DNA from: Phytoseiulus persimilis
Lineage: Eukaryota > Arthropoda > Arachnida > Mesostigmata > Phytoseiidae
Reading direction: 5' to 3'
DNA: 64,000 nucleotides
Assembly (NCBI GenBank): GCA_037576195.1
Contig: CM075102.1
Span: forward strand, 4,836,001 to 4,900,000
Under the pieces are notes generated by a model, which had not been told where the DNA came from, made no database searches, and was given only the letters and a program-made list of their open reading frames with translations. Positions 1 through 11,273 of the stretch are shown piece after piece (position 1 is the first letter of the stretch; every line of letters starts with the position of its first letter). Both the position numbers and the translations under genes were made by a program.

Positions 1-87
1 CCACCCCTCTAAGTGCAGAACCTGTGAATTCTGCGATTCGAGTAAGCTACCCCCTCAAGTCCGTGTGATTCGTCGGAGATTTCAGAC

Positions 88-255
88 CAGCGTCTGCTAG
101 GAACCTAGAGTCGCGATTCGTTTGTCTAGAAGGAGAGCCGAATGATCAACTCGACTCATCCGCGGATCAGTTCACCCCACTCGAGCCGTTAATCATCCTG
201 AAGGTTATGCCTGCGTCCCGAAACCTGCTCCTGGTCAGGATCTGTCCTTGGAATA
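88..255 (+). repeat. Dispersed repeat alpha, copy 1
   Basis: About 168 bases that align with 28098-28268 in the same orientation. Shared stretches include 'AGGAGAGCCGAA' and 'GGTTATGC', with scattered substitutions and small gaps. No coding signal is seen. It is an old interspersed repeat of unknown class. Confidence 0.6.
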
Positions 256-1085
256 AACAACACCCAGCTCTATCTCCGAACGGAGGCAATCGACACACAT
301 GAGTGCGATGAAATCCCACGCTCAGGAAACATGGCCCGGAAAGACTAGAGACGACGTGAATTTTTTCTCGGGAATGTGGATGCTCCTCGACTGAGTGATT
401 TAGGATATACAGCCAAGATCCCAATAATTGGAGGAACTAGACAAAATATCTGCTTCCTGGAAGCTGGCGTAGTTCCTCGAGGGAAACTATACGTGCGATC
501 TTGAGAACACACCGTCTAACATCGGGAAAGAAGACTTCAGAGTGAAATCGGCGCCGGAAATGTCTTGGAAGTTTTTCAACGCAGGTAACGAATGCGCTTG
601 TCGAAGGAACTCCGCTTGAGCTTCTTCAGTTCATAACTACAGGCTCGATAGCAGTGTAGAAAACGTTGTTGTTCGCCTGCGAATTTTCTCGGCGGTGGCG
701 ATAAGCTCTGCTAGTTGTGACAGAAGTTCGTCGGAGCCAAGGGTTATCAGGTTTTTACTGTGCTCGAGTGTTAGTCAATTGCGTTTGTCGAATCTCGCGC
801 TCCTCTTCATAAAGAACGAGCGGTTTCGACATAGAAGAAGAGAAACATGAGCTCGCAATCCTCAAAGCTCGGAGAATTCGACTTTGAGGTACATTATCAA
901 GTCCGGTAACGCGGTGGGAATAGAACAATATACTCTGTATACCTGTGTGTGAGATGCATGCCAGGTGACCCCATAAGCCTCCGATTTCACTCCCAAGGGG
1001 ATGGAGATCCAGAATCATTGGATTCTCCGAGGACGGAAGCAATTACGAGTCATCTATCGGCCTGCTTACCTCGAAAGCTTATTCA
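256..1085. other. No recognisable feature
   Basis: Only short open frames with no recognisable motif, and no tandem or inverted structure that I could see. Confidence 0.5.
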
Positions 1086-1141
1086 CGGAGTCAGGTGACT
1101 GACAAGGGAACTACGTATACGAAGTGTAACACCCGGATTCG

Positions 1142-1270
1142 AATGAGAGATTGCCCACTTTGTAGTCCATGCTGGGTCATGTTCAGGCCCGCAGTTGATC
1201 GTTTCGGAAAGACTCATGGTCTTTTCCTGGAGGTGGTAGGAGCTCGGAGAGGAGAAGAAGATTCCTGGCT
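1142..1270 (-). repeat. Dispersed repeat 'TINCGPEHD', copy 1
   Basis: Read on the minus strand this matches 7945-8068 on the plus strand. Both encode the peptide TINCGPEHD followed by x-AWTTK and then SHSN. Similarity is visible at DNA level across roughly 75-120 bases. It is either a fragment of a mobile-element ORF or a noncoding repeat that happens to be open. The function is unknown. Confidence 0.6.
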
Positions 1271-1314
1271 TCCAAGCGCAGATTAACTCCCCTGTTCTTG
1301 ATTGGTGACTCAAG

Positions 1315-1885
1315 TTTTCGACTCCGAATCATAGGATCATGTAGGGAATACCCGGCGAGATCAACTAGACACTCACTCCTACCCCCGGATCGTTTGGGAC
1401 CGAGCGGCAGCACGTTTGGACACCTCCTCTCGGTCATTATTGTGGATTTTCCCCCCATATCAATTCACCCTGGTCATCGAATTGCGTAGCATGCGCTGCG
1501 CATACATGTACTTGCATTTTTCAATACTATAAAGGACAATCATGACTTCGTTGCTGGATCGGACTCCACGAGAGAACGAATCTGAACAAAAATGAAGCTC
1601 CGATCGAAGGGCTCCCCTATGAGACCAGAAATGATACTGGTCCTGTTCGGAGAACGTCTCAAGACGATGGGCTCAGACGTCTTGAGGACGACGGTAGCAA
1701 CTCCTACCAAGAGACAAACGGTGCAAAAAATTCAATGAATTACAAGGAAATATATTCTTTAGCATGCTTTCCCGAGTTTTACTGATGACACGAACGAAAA
1801 ATAGTGAGCAAAAAAAAGTAGCAGGGGTCTATCATTGAGCCAAATGCATATTTGGTGAGTACTGGGTCTCTGGAAACCTTTCCCA
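1315..1885. other. No recognisable feature
   Basis: AT-richer stretch with no open frame of interest. It could hold the 3' flank or terminal repeat of the hAT remnant that follows, but I could not identify one. Confidence 0.4.
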
Positions 1886-1889
1886 AGGC

Positions 1890-3201
1890 TCATCGGCCTG
1901 GTAAAAAGGTTTGAGAAGTGAATAGTCCTCGACGCTCATCGTTGAGGCTCTCTTGACAGAACCTCCTAGCGTGGCGCGCAACACTGAAAGAGCGTTCAGC
2001 TGGCACGCTCGTCGCCTGGAGGCTTTCGGAAGCTCTGTGAACGCTCTCGAGAAATACCTTCTTCGTACCTTGTTCGTGCATCTCCATCAGTGCCTCGGGA
2101 GGTCTTCATCCTAATCCTCGTTCCGATCTTTCAGGAGCTCGAAGCCGTCGTCCGAGTCTGAATCATTGTCTGGCACTGGTGCGTGTTGCTCTCCCACCAA
2201 CGCCGCGTCGAGGCGAAGGAACGCGCCGATTTCCCACATATGCTCCCGAGTTCAGCAAATGTTTCTTGTTGCTTTGCGGTGAAAGTGCCAGGCTCAGCTT
2301 CGAGGGATGTGTCCAAAGGAGTAGTTTCGTCTCTCCTTTGGAGGTGTCTCGGGAGCCGTGATGCGACTCCACGACGTTGGAGTATTCGGAAGCGAAAGTT
2401 CCTATAAGCGCCTTTGCGAAGTCCGTCTGCCTCTTCTTGACATGCCGGAGCATGAGCTGCGGTAGGAACAAGGCCCATTACTATTCGTTCAGACTTGGTA
2501 ATCATGTCTCAATTCTGATGATTACGAATAACTGACTTGTAGCGCTCTGTCGGCGTTCCGGATAGTGGGATCTGCCTCCGCTCGACGCTTTGTTGCTCTC
2601 CGAACGATTTTCAAAACGGAGATGAGTTTCTGGATGCCTCGGACATCATCCGCGTTGGAAGGCCAGGGCTCTTTCTGGAAATGTTTTATGTTTGCGATGT
2701 ATATCGCCTTGATACTGTCGTGCTCCCCTGTGAAGCCACGGAGCATTCTGAGCGTCGAGTTCCAACGCGTCTTGACATTCAGAGCGCACTTGGGGGCCGA
2801 GCGATCATCGATGCGGCCGGACTGTTTCAAGAGCTGGTCGTTCAATGAGCCGCTCTTGTGAAAGGCACGGCACACTTTTCGAACTTCGGCCACAAGCTCT
2901 CCTCTTCGCACTCTTCATATGAACTTCCTCCCTCATAAGCTCTTCGAAGGCAGATAGCCGGCCAGTTCTTGCCCCCGTAAGTGTCTTGCACAGGTAGGTG
3001 TAGCGCATGCGCCAGACACAGCTGATGAAAGGAGAGTTTGGGCCATAGCAAGGTCCTCAAATGACGGCCCAACTTTCTCATGACGGGCGCGCCGTCCGTC
3101 GTCATCCCACGCAAGTCCTCGATTAGTGAACCCACGCGCTCAAAAGTGTTGGGCAGAATCATTATCATGAGTATGATTATGGTTTCGGCCCCCAGGTCCA
3201 T
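1890..3201 (-). pseudogene. hAT-family transposase remnant, copy 1
   Basis: Decayed hAT transposase read right to left in several frames. The first part (about 3140-2842) has the hAT core motifs 'TDGAPVMRKLG' and 'HQLCLAHALHLPV'. The next (2911-2522) carries 'ALNVKTRWNSTLRML', the typical N-x-TRWNST block. The last (2087-1890) is the dimerisation region with 'SVPAERSFSVA' and 'LNDERRGLF'. At least two frameshifts and internal stops separate these blocks, and no BED zinc finger is seen upstream. The order and spacing fit one ancestral ORF that cut and pasted DNA through an RNase-H-like DDE domain. Terminal repeats and 8-bp target duplications were not found, so the ends are approximate. Confidence 0.8.
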
Positions 3202-3370
3202 GATTATGAGGTGCTAGTTGGTTTGGCTCCCGGAACGCGGCGGCGGAGTGCGTAACGGCGCCATCAACGAAGCGAGCTGCGTCAACCGAGCGTTGTTCAC
3301 ATGAGAAGATGGGAGAGGGCGGGCGGACTGTCAGCAAACGCGCCCGGAGCACTGCGAGGAAAGGCTGATT

Positions 3371-3600
3371 CAGATCAGGTCGGGGCCCGGGCGAGCGAGC
3401 GAATTCACAGCAACCGCACTGTGGTTCCTGTGAGGAACAGTGCGGGGGGACGGTCTCAGGTTCCTGTGAGGAACAGTGCGGGGGGACGGTTTCAGGTTCC
3501 TGAGAGGAACACTGCGGGGTATTGGTTGAGGTCAGGTTAGGGCCCGGGCGATCGAGCGGAGCGATGCGAGCGAACCCACAGCGGTGCGGAGGGACGGATT
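3371..3600 (+). repeat. GCGAGCGAGCG-type repeat, copies 1 and 2
   Basis: Two partial copies, near 3371-3415 and 3529-3590, of a repeat whose core is 'GGTCAGGTTAGG' followed by 'GGCGAGCGAGCGAAGCGA'. The 36-bp array lies between them. Two more copies lie at about 58283-58340 and 58373-58420. Confidence 0.6.
3424..3525 (+). repeat. 36-bp tandem array, three units
   Basis: Units start at 3424, 3460 and 3496, an exact 36-base period. Each unit begins with the short palindrome 'GTTCCTGTGAGGAAC' (arms GTTCC/GGAAC; GAGAG in the third unit), followed by a G-run and 'ACGGT'. The third unit is truncated. Transcribed copies would form a small stem-loop. Confidence 0.9.
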
Positions 3601-3830
3601 CAGGTCCTTGTGAGTCCCCGTAAGGTCCTGAAGGCCCTCAAATGACTGAACCCAAGAGCACTTCCTGCTAGCGACCGAAAGCAGACCAGCCGGGATCGAG
3701 AGCGCCGCTAGGATTTCGCGGAGTCCAGGTTTTGAAATTTGCTGCGCATCAAATGGATTTGAAAAATTAACGGTGAATCATTGACTTTCTGAGTGCACAG
3801 TGCGTCGGTTTCGATAAAAACTCCGATTCG

Positions 3831-4798
3831 TTGTCTGAGTTTGAGTGCGGTTGCGACGTCAACATGAAGCTGTCTGAACTCCTGACGTTCCTCAAGGATG
3901 AGCATACCACGCACGTTTTGCTGCGCTCAAGAGGTATTTTGCACGAAGAACGCCTGTGCCCTACTGGGCACACCACGGTGCTGGACAGCGCTCGCTTGCG
4001 TTATCGATGCATGATTCGGAAGTGCAATATCGACGTCGGAGTTCGCACAGGAACATGGCTCGCGAATAGTCGCCTGCCGTTGCGCGATGTCATCATATGT
4101 ATGTATGTATATGTATGTATATGTATGTATATGTATGTATATGTATGTATATGCATGTATATGTATGTATATGCATGTATATGTATGTATATGCATGTAT
4201 ATGTATGTATATGCATGTATATGTATGTATATGTATGTATGTATATGTATGCGCGACATGTATCTATGGGCTCACAAAAAAGCCTCTATCAAATTCGTCG
4301 ATGAACTCCTTCGAATGAAACGCAACAATTTAGTGACCTGGAGTGCTGCTCTTCGTGAGATTCTACTCGATGAGCTCAAGTCGCGTCCGCCAATCGGTGG
4401 ATTTGGTTTCACAGTTGAGATTGACGAGTCGTTGTTTTCGAAACTAGGAAGACATTGCGGTCGCATTCTCCCCCAACAATGGGTCACGGAGGAATCTGCG
4501 AGGAAACCCGCCAAGTTTTCGTGAAACGGGTCCCGGATTGAACGAGAGAGACTCTCGAGATACGCATACGAGCCAGGCTCCTCCCGGGCACCTCGATAGT
4601 CTCCGACTGCTGGAAAGCGTACAACGGGCTTTCGAAATTGGGCTATAAGCACCTGGAGGTCAACCACTCCAAGAACTTCGTTGATCCCGTGACAGGAGCG
4701 CATACGCAAACCATCGAGCGCCAGTGGCGCATCGTTGAAGACGATTATCGCAGGAGATGCGGAACGCATCGTCATCGGCTCGATTTCTACATCGCGTA
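3831..4798 (+). pseudogene. Merlin (ISXO2-like) transposase, copy 1, split by a microsatellite
   Basis: Merlin transposases are DDE enzymes related to bacterial IS1016/ISXO2. Here the N-terminal part (3831-4095) has 'LSELLTFLKDEHTTHVLL', a CP...C zinc-ribbon remnant and 'GVRTGTWLANSRLPL'. After a microsatellite, the catalytic part resumes at about 4255 in another frame: 'MYLWAHKKASIKFVDELL', then 'TVEIDESLFSK' (first Asp), 'GRILPQQWV', a frameshift near 4485, 'VSDCWKAY' (second Asp) and 'HTQTIERQW' (Glu). The region therefore runs from the zinc ribbon to near the C-terminus but is dead: two frame changes plus a TGA near 4535. Terminal repeats are not evident. Copies 2 and 3 (56962 and 63370) lack this N-terminal part. 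Confidence 0.88.
4095..4250 (+). repeat. ATGTATGTAT decanucleotide microsatellite
   Basis: About 156 bases of a 10-base unit 'ATGTATGTAT', with alternate units carrying ATGC instead of ATGT, which gives a 20-base higher-order period in the middle. All six frames stay open, so long Met-Tyr-Val-Cys frames appear here that are not genes. It sits inside Merlin copy 1, next to 'ATGTATCTATGG', a likely seed. Confidence 0.97.
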
Positions 4799-5022
4799 AC
4801 CTCTCTCGAACCAGTCGCTGAGGGGTGAGGACCCGTTCGACTCCATCCGCCTACTCATCGCTACCACTTTTCGCCCCAAATAAGATTTACCCATTGTTTG
4901 CAACGCGCATTCATTCTACTACAAGAGTTCTCGTGGAAAGGGCAAGAGACCGCCTCGGAGGCGATCGCTCGAAACGCCATTCTGGCGACTCAGCTCTGCC
5001 GGGACCCAACCAAAAAAATCCC

Positions 5023-5056
5023 GATTATGATTATGATTGTGATCATAATCATAATC
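5023..5056. repeat. Perfect palindrome of GATTAT repeats
   Basis: Two 15-base arms (GATTATGATTATGAT and its reverse complement) around the 4-base loop TGTG. The surrounding stretch 4800-5430 otherwise holds no gene that I can support. Confidence 0.9.
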
Positions 5057-5168
5057 ACAATCATGCCGTCATCACATCCGGCATATAATCGTATGCCGCC
5101 ACCAGCACCGTTTCGGCTGCTCGGGAAACAATTTCTCCTTAGACGCATGCTATCAATGCCTGACTGTA

Positions 5169-5171
<3 letters not shown>

Positions 5172-5198
<27 letters not shown>
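5172..5198 (+). repeat. (TTG)n/(CTG)n microsatellite
   Basis: Six to seven TTG units passing into CTG units. Confidence 0.9.
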
Positions 5199-5200
<2 letters not shown>

Positions 5201-5429
5201 TGGTACCTGACCGGGCGTCTGAGTCGGAAGTATTCTGCTCGGAGCTAAGGTGCCGTCTTTGGCCGAAGACCACCAGCATCATTGAGCTCTAACCGATGTT
5301 ATATTACGGCATCGAGAATCATCGTTTATTACTCTGTCAGTCAGTATGGATCACTGGATGGGACTCGCGTCCAGCTTTGGACGCGACTTCTCATCAGATA
5401 GAGAGACAGATATAGCGAACCGCTCCTGA

Positions 5430-5715
5430 AGGGTTTTTCCGGGAAACCGGATTTTGGGGATGGTTGGAACGTAGTCGGGGATTTTCGACGTCGCTGAGCA
5501 CGATGCAGGCGTTATTTTCACTCTAACCATCCATCCTGGCGCGGCATTCGTTGAGGAGGCCAGCTTCCTGATAGTGATCTCGGCGTCGTCATCCGACACT
5601 CTGGAAAACCAAAACCCTGGGGACGGTTGCCACGTTGCGGAGGGTTTTCGGGGTCGCTGAGCACGATGCGTGCGTTAGCTTCACTCTATGTATCCATCCT
5701 GACACAGAATTCGTT
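5430..5715 (+). repeat. Diverged direct duplication, period about 163 bp
   Basis: The 17-mer 'GTCGCTGAGCACGATGC' occurs at 5490 and again at 5653. Flanking sequence (GGGGA-GGTTG before, 'TTCACTCT' and 'CCATCCTG' after) also aligns between the two copies. No coding function is apparent. Confidence 0.75.
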
Positions 5716-5849
5716 AGCCCCAATCGGTTCGGACATAAAGATCTATGGAAGCACAAATTGAGCATTGCGGAGCAAAACTCGGTGTTCGAAATCAGCATCG
5801 CTCAGCCGGTTCGATTTTTGCGCGTCCATCATGGCTGCGTAGGGAAATA

Positions 5850-7030
5850 ATCATTCAACCTCCGCGCTAGACGGCAGTGCCGTGTTGAATGCCCTGAAGG
5901 GGGCTGAGATGGGCTCGTAACGGGGCAGCATGGTGAGCTTGGTGTCCGGGTCGTGAAGATACTGCCACATGAGATTCTCTGCAGGGTCGCATGGCGTCAT
6001 CAAGAAGGGCCCCGTGGCTGACGACAATGGTGCTGCCGTCACCTCAATGGGTTCTACGTCGGAGTTGTAGTAGTCGTCCTTGGCTGGGTGAGGGTCTGGA
6101 CTCGTTTCGCGAGGGAGGCGTTCGCGGATCGGTTCCTTGGAGCTGCTGAAGAAGGGGAGACTTGCCTCGAGCCCGGTTGCCGCGAGCTCGATTTCGCGAG
6201 CCCGGATACCCCGAGCCCGAGTAAAGCTCCGCCCAGCGGACAGTGCGCCGGCTCAGTGAAGCTGCAATCAGCTGCTCGCGGAATCGGGCTCGAGGGAGGT
6301 AACCGAAGAAGGTACGCTCGGTCGTCCATCGGGACTATTCAATCCTGAACATGGGCTTCGTCATGGCGGCGAAGGCACCCTGTTCTCCTTTTCTGGTTCT
6401 ATAATCCAACACGGCCTGTGAGCGTCGCTGGACGCCCTGGAGCAAGGTGTCGGCAATGAGCCAGCAATACCGCAGCGCTGTCCTTTAGAGTAACACACCG
6501 AGCTGTGTCATTGCAATATGGAGGGCTGAGAGCAACTTGTCAGAGTGAGCGGTTCTATCGCCTGCGGGCAATGGAAACTTTATTCATAGCTCTCTCCGTG
6601 ATTGGCAGTGGACATTCCAAACACACAGCGCTGATACTATTCTAAAGACTCCATTTCGGCTCGACCTGGACGATTATGGCTGTAGGAAACGGATCGGGGG
6701 AACAGAATTGCTGTCTGACAATTAAGTGATTCGATGGAACTGAGTCAATGGCCGTTGCAGCAGGATATAGACACCGATAGCGTACAACAGAATTTGCATA
6801 GGTGGATGTGCGACCGCTGGACAGTATAAACACCGATAACAAGCAATTTAATGTGCAGAGGTGTAGGTGTGAGCGCGGGACAAGCAGCAAAGAGAGACGA
6901 ATCCAGTGCCAACGAGTAAAAACTGTGCGATCCCGAGCATAATTGGCCGTTTCAACATGTCGGACTGGGGGCGAGAACTAAAACCATTTCCGTTATCCGT
7001 TTAACGAAAAATGAGGTCTTCCTCATGGGT
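5850..7030. other. No recognisable feature
   Basis: Several open frames of 60-90 codons overlap on both strands, especially at 6054-6348, without motifs. I see nothing that I would call a gene. Confidence 0.4.
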
Positions 7031-7031
7031 A

Positions 7032-7790
7032 GTGACGTAGGGACGCCATAAGACCGGACTTGTCCTTCCCCGTCCGGTTTGTCCGGTTTCCAGGATTTCA
7101 GGGGACCATGTCCGGATTCTGGCATTCTTGAAGGAAATATCTGAAGTTCGGGATCCAAGAAGATTTCCCACTGTCGAGAAATCGAAGGAAACCCAGTTCG
7201 ATTCCAAGCCCTTCCGGGAGCAAACGTCCGGCTCTGAAGAGCATTTACCGTGTGAGAGCGCATCCTGCCCGCGGACAGTTGAACGCCGACTTCGCAGACC
7301 ACTGTTTCGTCGGCTGGCGAAGAAAATTGCCCGCGCCAGCCACCGTGAGAGCAGAGCGAGCATCCTCCGTGGCGGACTCAGAGCGTTAGTTTCCCACGCG
7401 AAGACTTATTCCCAGCGAAAGAAAAAACTGAAAAATATCCATGTCCGAATTACATTTTGTCGGGAAATACTACGAACGTTAACCCTCTGGATACTCGAAT
7501 TCGGCGAAGATCTCGAATAAAGAACCTGGTGCTCAGAGGAACAGATGTTGGATACAATTAAAGAGAGAGTAAAGTTCACTCTACTTTCTCAGCCGAGGAC
7601 TTGAGACTCATCAAGGCTACATTGAATGGGGGAAACATACCGAGGCTTGAGCCCCTTCCAGTCATACAAATTGGTGCATCTGGAAATGTCCGATTCGATG
7701 TCCGGTTTCGGCACTGATGTCCTGTCCGGACCATATCCGGTTTTCATGAAAAAAATGTCTGGTCATATAGCGTCTCTACTTATAGTTCTT
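7032..7790. repeat. Possible TIR element (weak)
   Basis: 'GTAGGGACGCCATAAGACC' near 7039 matches, as reverse complement and with four mismatches, the stretch ending near 7780. TCCGG-rich sequence lies just inside both ends. No target duplication is visible. This is a candidate only. Confidence 0.35.
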
Positions 7791-7944
7791 CCAGGATCTG
7801 CCTTTCCGCTCTGACTTGGGTAAAAGAAGATTCACTGAATCTCTCTGGGTACTAACTAGTCCCGTCACTGATTCAGAGTCGGAAACTCTAGTCGCCACTC
7901 GAGAAAAGGGACGTCGATCGGCCTTGGGGAGGCGGATCACCTAT

Positions 7945-8068
7945 TTTTCTCCGAATTCGGGACTCGTCGAAGAAGAAACCACGGGCCCATTCAAGACGAT
8001 CAACTGCGGGCCTGAACATGACCAAGCCTGGACTACAAAACGCGCAGTCTCTCATTCGAATCTGAGTG
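7945..8068 (+). repeat. Dispersed repeat 'TINCGPEHD', copy 2
   Basis: Partner of 1142-1270 in opposite orientation. The open frame 7816-8082 ends in this repeat and shares TINCGPEHD-x-AWTTK-x-A-x-SHSN with copy 1. It stops only a few bases before the 3' tail of LINE A. Confidence 0.6.
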
Positions 8069-8072
8069 ATTT

Positions 8073-9690
8073 GATTGATTGATTTTTATTGGATCTTACA
8101 TATACACATAGGTCCCCTTTCATATCAGGGGTGAATCGTATTGCGTTCACAGATCATACTTCGTTGTTCTTCCATCGCCTAAGGATATCCATCGTCCTTC
8201 TCAGGCTCTTCGCTGTCGAATCGCGGTGAAGTCCTAATCGGTACGGGACTATTTCCCTTCCTCGCGTTCCAGAATGATATGTCTGTCGGTTTCCCGGCCT
8301 CCACATCGGTTAGGGTCCGACAAGCCGAAAATTCGAAGCCGAAACGCATGAAGCCGAAAAATCGAGCCCGAAAAGCATGGAGCCGGAGACCTCCTCTCCG
8401 AACGGCGGAGTGTTCAGGACTGGTTTGGCGGGATGGGATTTCTGTATCGTTCCGTCGATCTGTACCTTTGTGAGACTCATTTAGATGACACGCACCTGCT
8501 GCGAAGAATCAGTGTTTCGATGCCAGTTTTCCCTCTTCGGTGGGAAAGAACGAGGTGTTGTCACAGCGTATTCTGCGAATAGTACTGGAGCTGGAGGTGA
8601 AGATTCCTCTTCAGCTCTAGCGAGTTGACCTCGGAAACTTCAATATTCGCGCTCAGCAGATTGCTTTCTGTAGCAGCTACACCTTTGCTCAGTTTGAACT
8701 AGGGATCGTAGATGCGGAACAGCGAGGACGTAAGCGAGGCAGAAGAAGTAGGTAGGCTGAGCATAACGAAGGTGCGATTCCTCCCCGCTAAGCCAGTCCC
8801 GACCCCTCCGCTGTTGGGAGAGGAGGTTTTCGGCTTCACGCTCTTCAACTTCATGCTTTTCGGGCTCGATTTTTCGGCATCCAGGGTATACACCTCCACA
8901 TCGAGCGCATTTCAGATCCATGGGAAGATCCCGGGAGTTTTGTCGGCTCTTGGTGTTGAGGATTCCTGCTCTGGCTAGCGCCAACAACCGACTGCCCCGC
9001 GAATTACCGCACAGTTCCCTCTCGAGACCTCGAGTCTCTTTGAACTGTCGGTAAACAGTTAATGTGGATCTGAACTCCATATTTCGTCTCCATATGAAGT
9101 CCAACTTATCCCGCACTCTCGTTTCGAGTTCCTTGCAGAACATATTCCACTTTGGTTTGCCCCGTGTATTTCTGGTCAGTCTGAGATCTTCAAGGTCATA
9201 CTGGGTTCTCAATTTTCTGAGTCTCTCCATTGCCTCCACTTTTGTGTTTGATATCTTAGTGGCCGTGAGTACCATTCTGGGCCACCTGGATGGCTCCATC
9301 TGTTTCACTTTTTCGGAATACATGCTTTTGCTAATGGTCTCCATGGCATCGAAGGAGCTCCAACCTGCTTCTCCCTCGATAAACTCCTTTGATACTGCGG
9401 AGTATGGTATGCCCATGGTCCACCTTCCCGCATCCCTTTGTTTGACTGCGATGAGGTTTCTCAGCCTTCTGGGCATGGTGATCACTCCATTGCAGTACGT
9501 CAGTTGTAGTATTGCGTTGGCTTTCCAAAGGATTTTGGATACTTCAAACCTGATGAAGGTCCAAAGTGTTCTCGCATTTAGTCTTTTGATCGCCGTGTTG
9601 GCTTTGTACACTTGGATCTCGGCTCGGATACACTCCATATAGTTCCCTTTTGAGACTCCAGACACACTGGGAAAAATGAATGGACGCACA
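8073..9690 (-). mobile_element. LINE A, 5'-truncated non-LTR retrotransposon 3' end
   Basis: Reads right to left. It starts in the region after the reverse transcriptase fingers/palm ('RFEVSKILWKANAILQLTYC', 'AVKQRDAGRWTMGIP') and runs through the thumb to 'LALARAG' and the zinc motif 'CARCGG'. The ORF is then cut by a 584-bp insertion (8309-8892). Beyond the insertion the same ORF resumes with 'RETDRHIIL' and ends in 'RRWKNNEV' at a stop codon (8154-8156). The 3' tail carries ATCA repeats. It shares family-specific blocks with LINEs B, C and E. No endonuclease or FADD active site remains, so it is a typical dead 5'-truncated copy. I do not assign a clade. Confidence 0.85.
8309..8892. mobile_element. 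TIR element M2, copy 1, inserted in LINE A
   Basis: A 584-bp element flanked by the direct repeat 'CCTCCACATCG' at 8298-8308 and 8893-8903 (11 bp). The ends are inverted repeats of roughly 110-130 bases built from a 15-base subunit close to 'AAGCCGAAAAGCATG'. Removing the element and one flank restores the LINE zinc motif in frame. The long TSD resembles those of Mutator-like elements, but it encodes no recognisable protein. A second, longer copy lies at 35915-36860. Confidence 0.85.
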
Positions 9691-9699
9691 GGTGATGAT

Positions 9700-11270
9700 G
9701 TATCGCTAACGTCTCGAGATGCTTGAGAGAGCAGGGAGTTAAAAACCCGTTAGACTTGCTACATGGAACCTTCTCAGGAGACTCATCGGGAGGCAGGAGA
9801 AGTCACCCTCGTGAATGAGGATTCGTTCGAGAAAGGAAATCTCGACACCGTCATTCCAATAACCATTACCCCTCTATGTTCTATGTTCTATGACAGTTCG
9901 AAAGCAAGGGCCTGAAGCGACGGACAACTTTGTCAACGATTCCTCAGATTCTTGCCCGTCGAAATTACGATTGCCCTCTCAGAAGTAGAGTAGGCCAGAA
10001 GGGAAATCCGGAAGGTGTACGGACGCCGTCCGCCAGAGGAATGCTCGACGTTCTGTCGGGAATTCTCGGAGGAGAGTATTCCTGTGCATCTCAGAGCACC
10101 GAGGTAAAGCCCCCAACGGCGAGTTCCCCTCAGCGCTGGCGACTTTCTAAGGCGCAAATACAAGGTCTTGAGAACCAGTTCCAAAACCTGGCTTTTTTTC
10201 CAAGTGCCGCTCACGGGGGACTCTGTCCCCTCCATTCCGACAACTACGGAAACTTCGGAGGGGAAAGCAGTTCCTCCACGCGAGAATATTGCGTGGGAAT
10301 ATGCTCTCTACAAATGTTGAGCTTCCTCTGCGATTTCTGTCGTTTTCGACGTTTGCCGCGATAACCGAAGATTGGGACACGATTGAATTTCCCTTCGATT
10401 TTCCGCCTGCATCTCGATACCGAGAACGCTCGAATGACGGCAGTGGGTCTTCACTTCGCCTTGGAGCATATTCTCTGGTTCGACGAGGACGACTTAGCGA
10501 AGGCGAAGCTCACAATGTTTTTCAACTCGATCGAAGGATTCAATAGCTCCAGTCACGCGGTGAACTTCTATCGTGCCGCAGCCTAACGCTTCTCGAAACG
10601 TTCTCGAATAACGCCCATTCGCCTCAGCATTCCAGTCTTCTAGCGTGTTCTCGGAAATATTGAGAGATGACCGCCGTAGCATCGCTGAGCGACAAGTCGT
10701 CTACAGCACGCTTCATCCGCCGTGAGCACATGAACGCCGGTCTGCTTTGCGCTTGTTAACGAATCAAGTTGATCGCAGATCTATATTATCGTATTCTCGG
10801 TCGAACCGTTCCCTATGTCAAATCCTTCCTCATCACCTGAGGCGGACGAACTTTCAGGTTCTGATAGGACCTATTCGATACACTACCCACACGAAAAATC
10901 ATGTTCTCCGTTTTGATCGAGTTCGCTGCGCAAAACACACGATCTCATCACTGTCCACGATTCGCGCGCGATTCACTCAGTTTCCGTGATTTTCTGATTC
11001 GTCACGGCGAGTCGCCTGTGACATTCGCGTTTCTCAACCGCGTCAAATTCGCGGCCTTACTTATGAAGAGTTTTGTTCACAGGCAAAAGACACAGAGATG
11101 CCTCCTGAAGACATCCTGGATTTTGATCGCACCCCTCCCGTCAGTACATCGCAACTATTGAATCTTGCTGGTTGCAATCGTTCTTGAATACGGAATTGGA
11201 AGATTCAAAAACTGCCGGAGCGCCGCGGCAGTCTCGATGAGCGGACAAAGCGATATATGGTGTGGATCAT
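9700..11270. other. No recognisable gene; minor repeat
   Basis: A 7-base repeat (TTCTATG, three units) lies near 9871-9891. Overlapping open frames at 10289-10586 have no motif that I recognise. Nothing else is supported. Confidence 0.4.
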
Positions 11271-11273
11271 TTT

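Noticed and set aside
4001-4318. Long overlapping frames rich in Met-Tyr-Val-Cys on both strands
   Set aside because: They are produced by the stop-free ATGTATGTAT microsatellite; only the flanking Merlin blocks are real coding remnants.
1142-8068. A 7-kb transposon bounded by the inverted TINCGPEHD repeats
   Set aside because: The repeats are diverged, lack flanking TSDs, and the interval contains unrelated elements. Two independent repeat copies are more likely.
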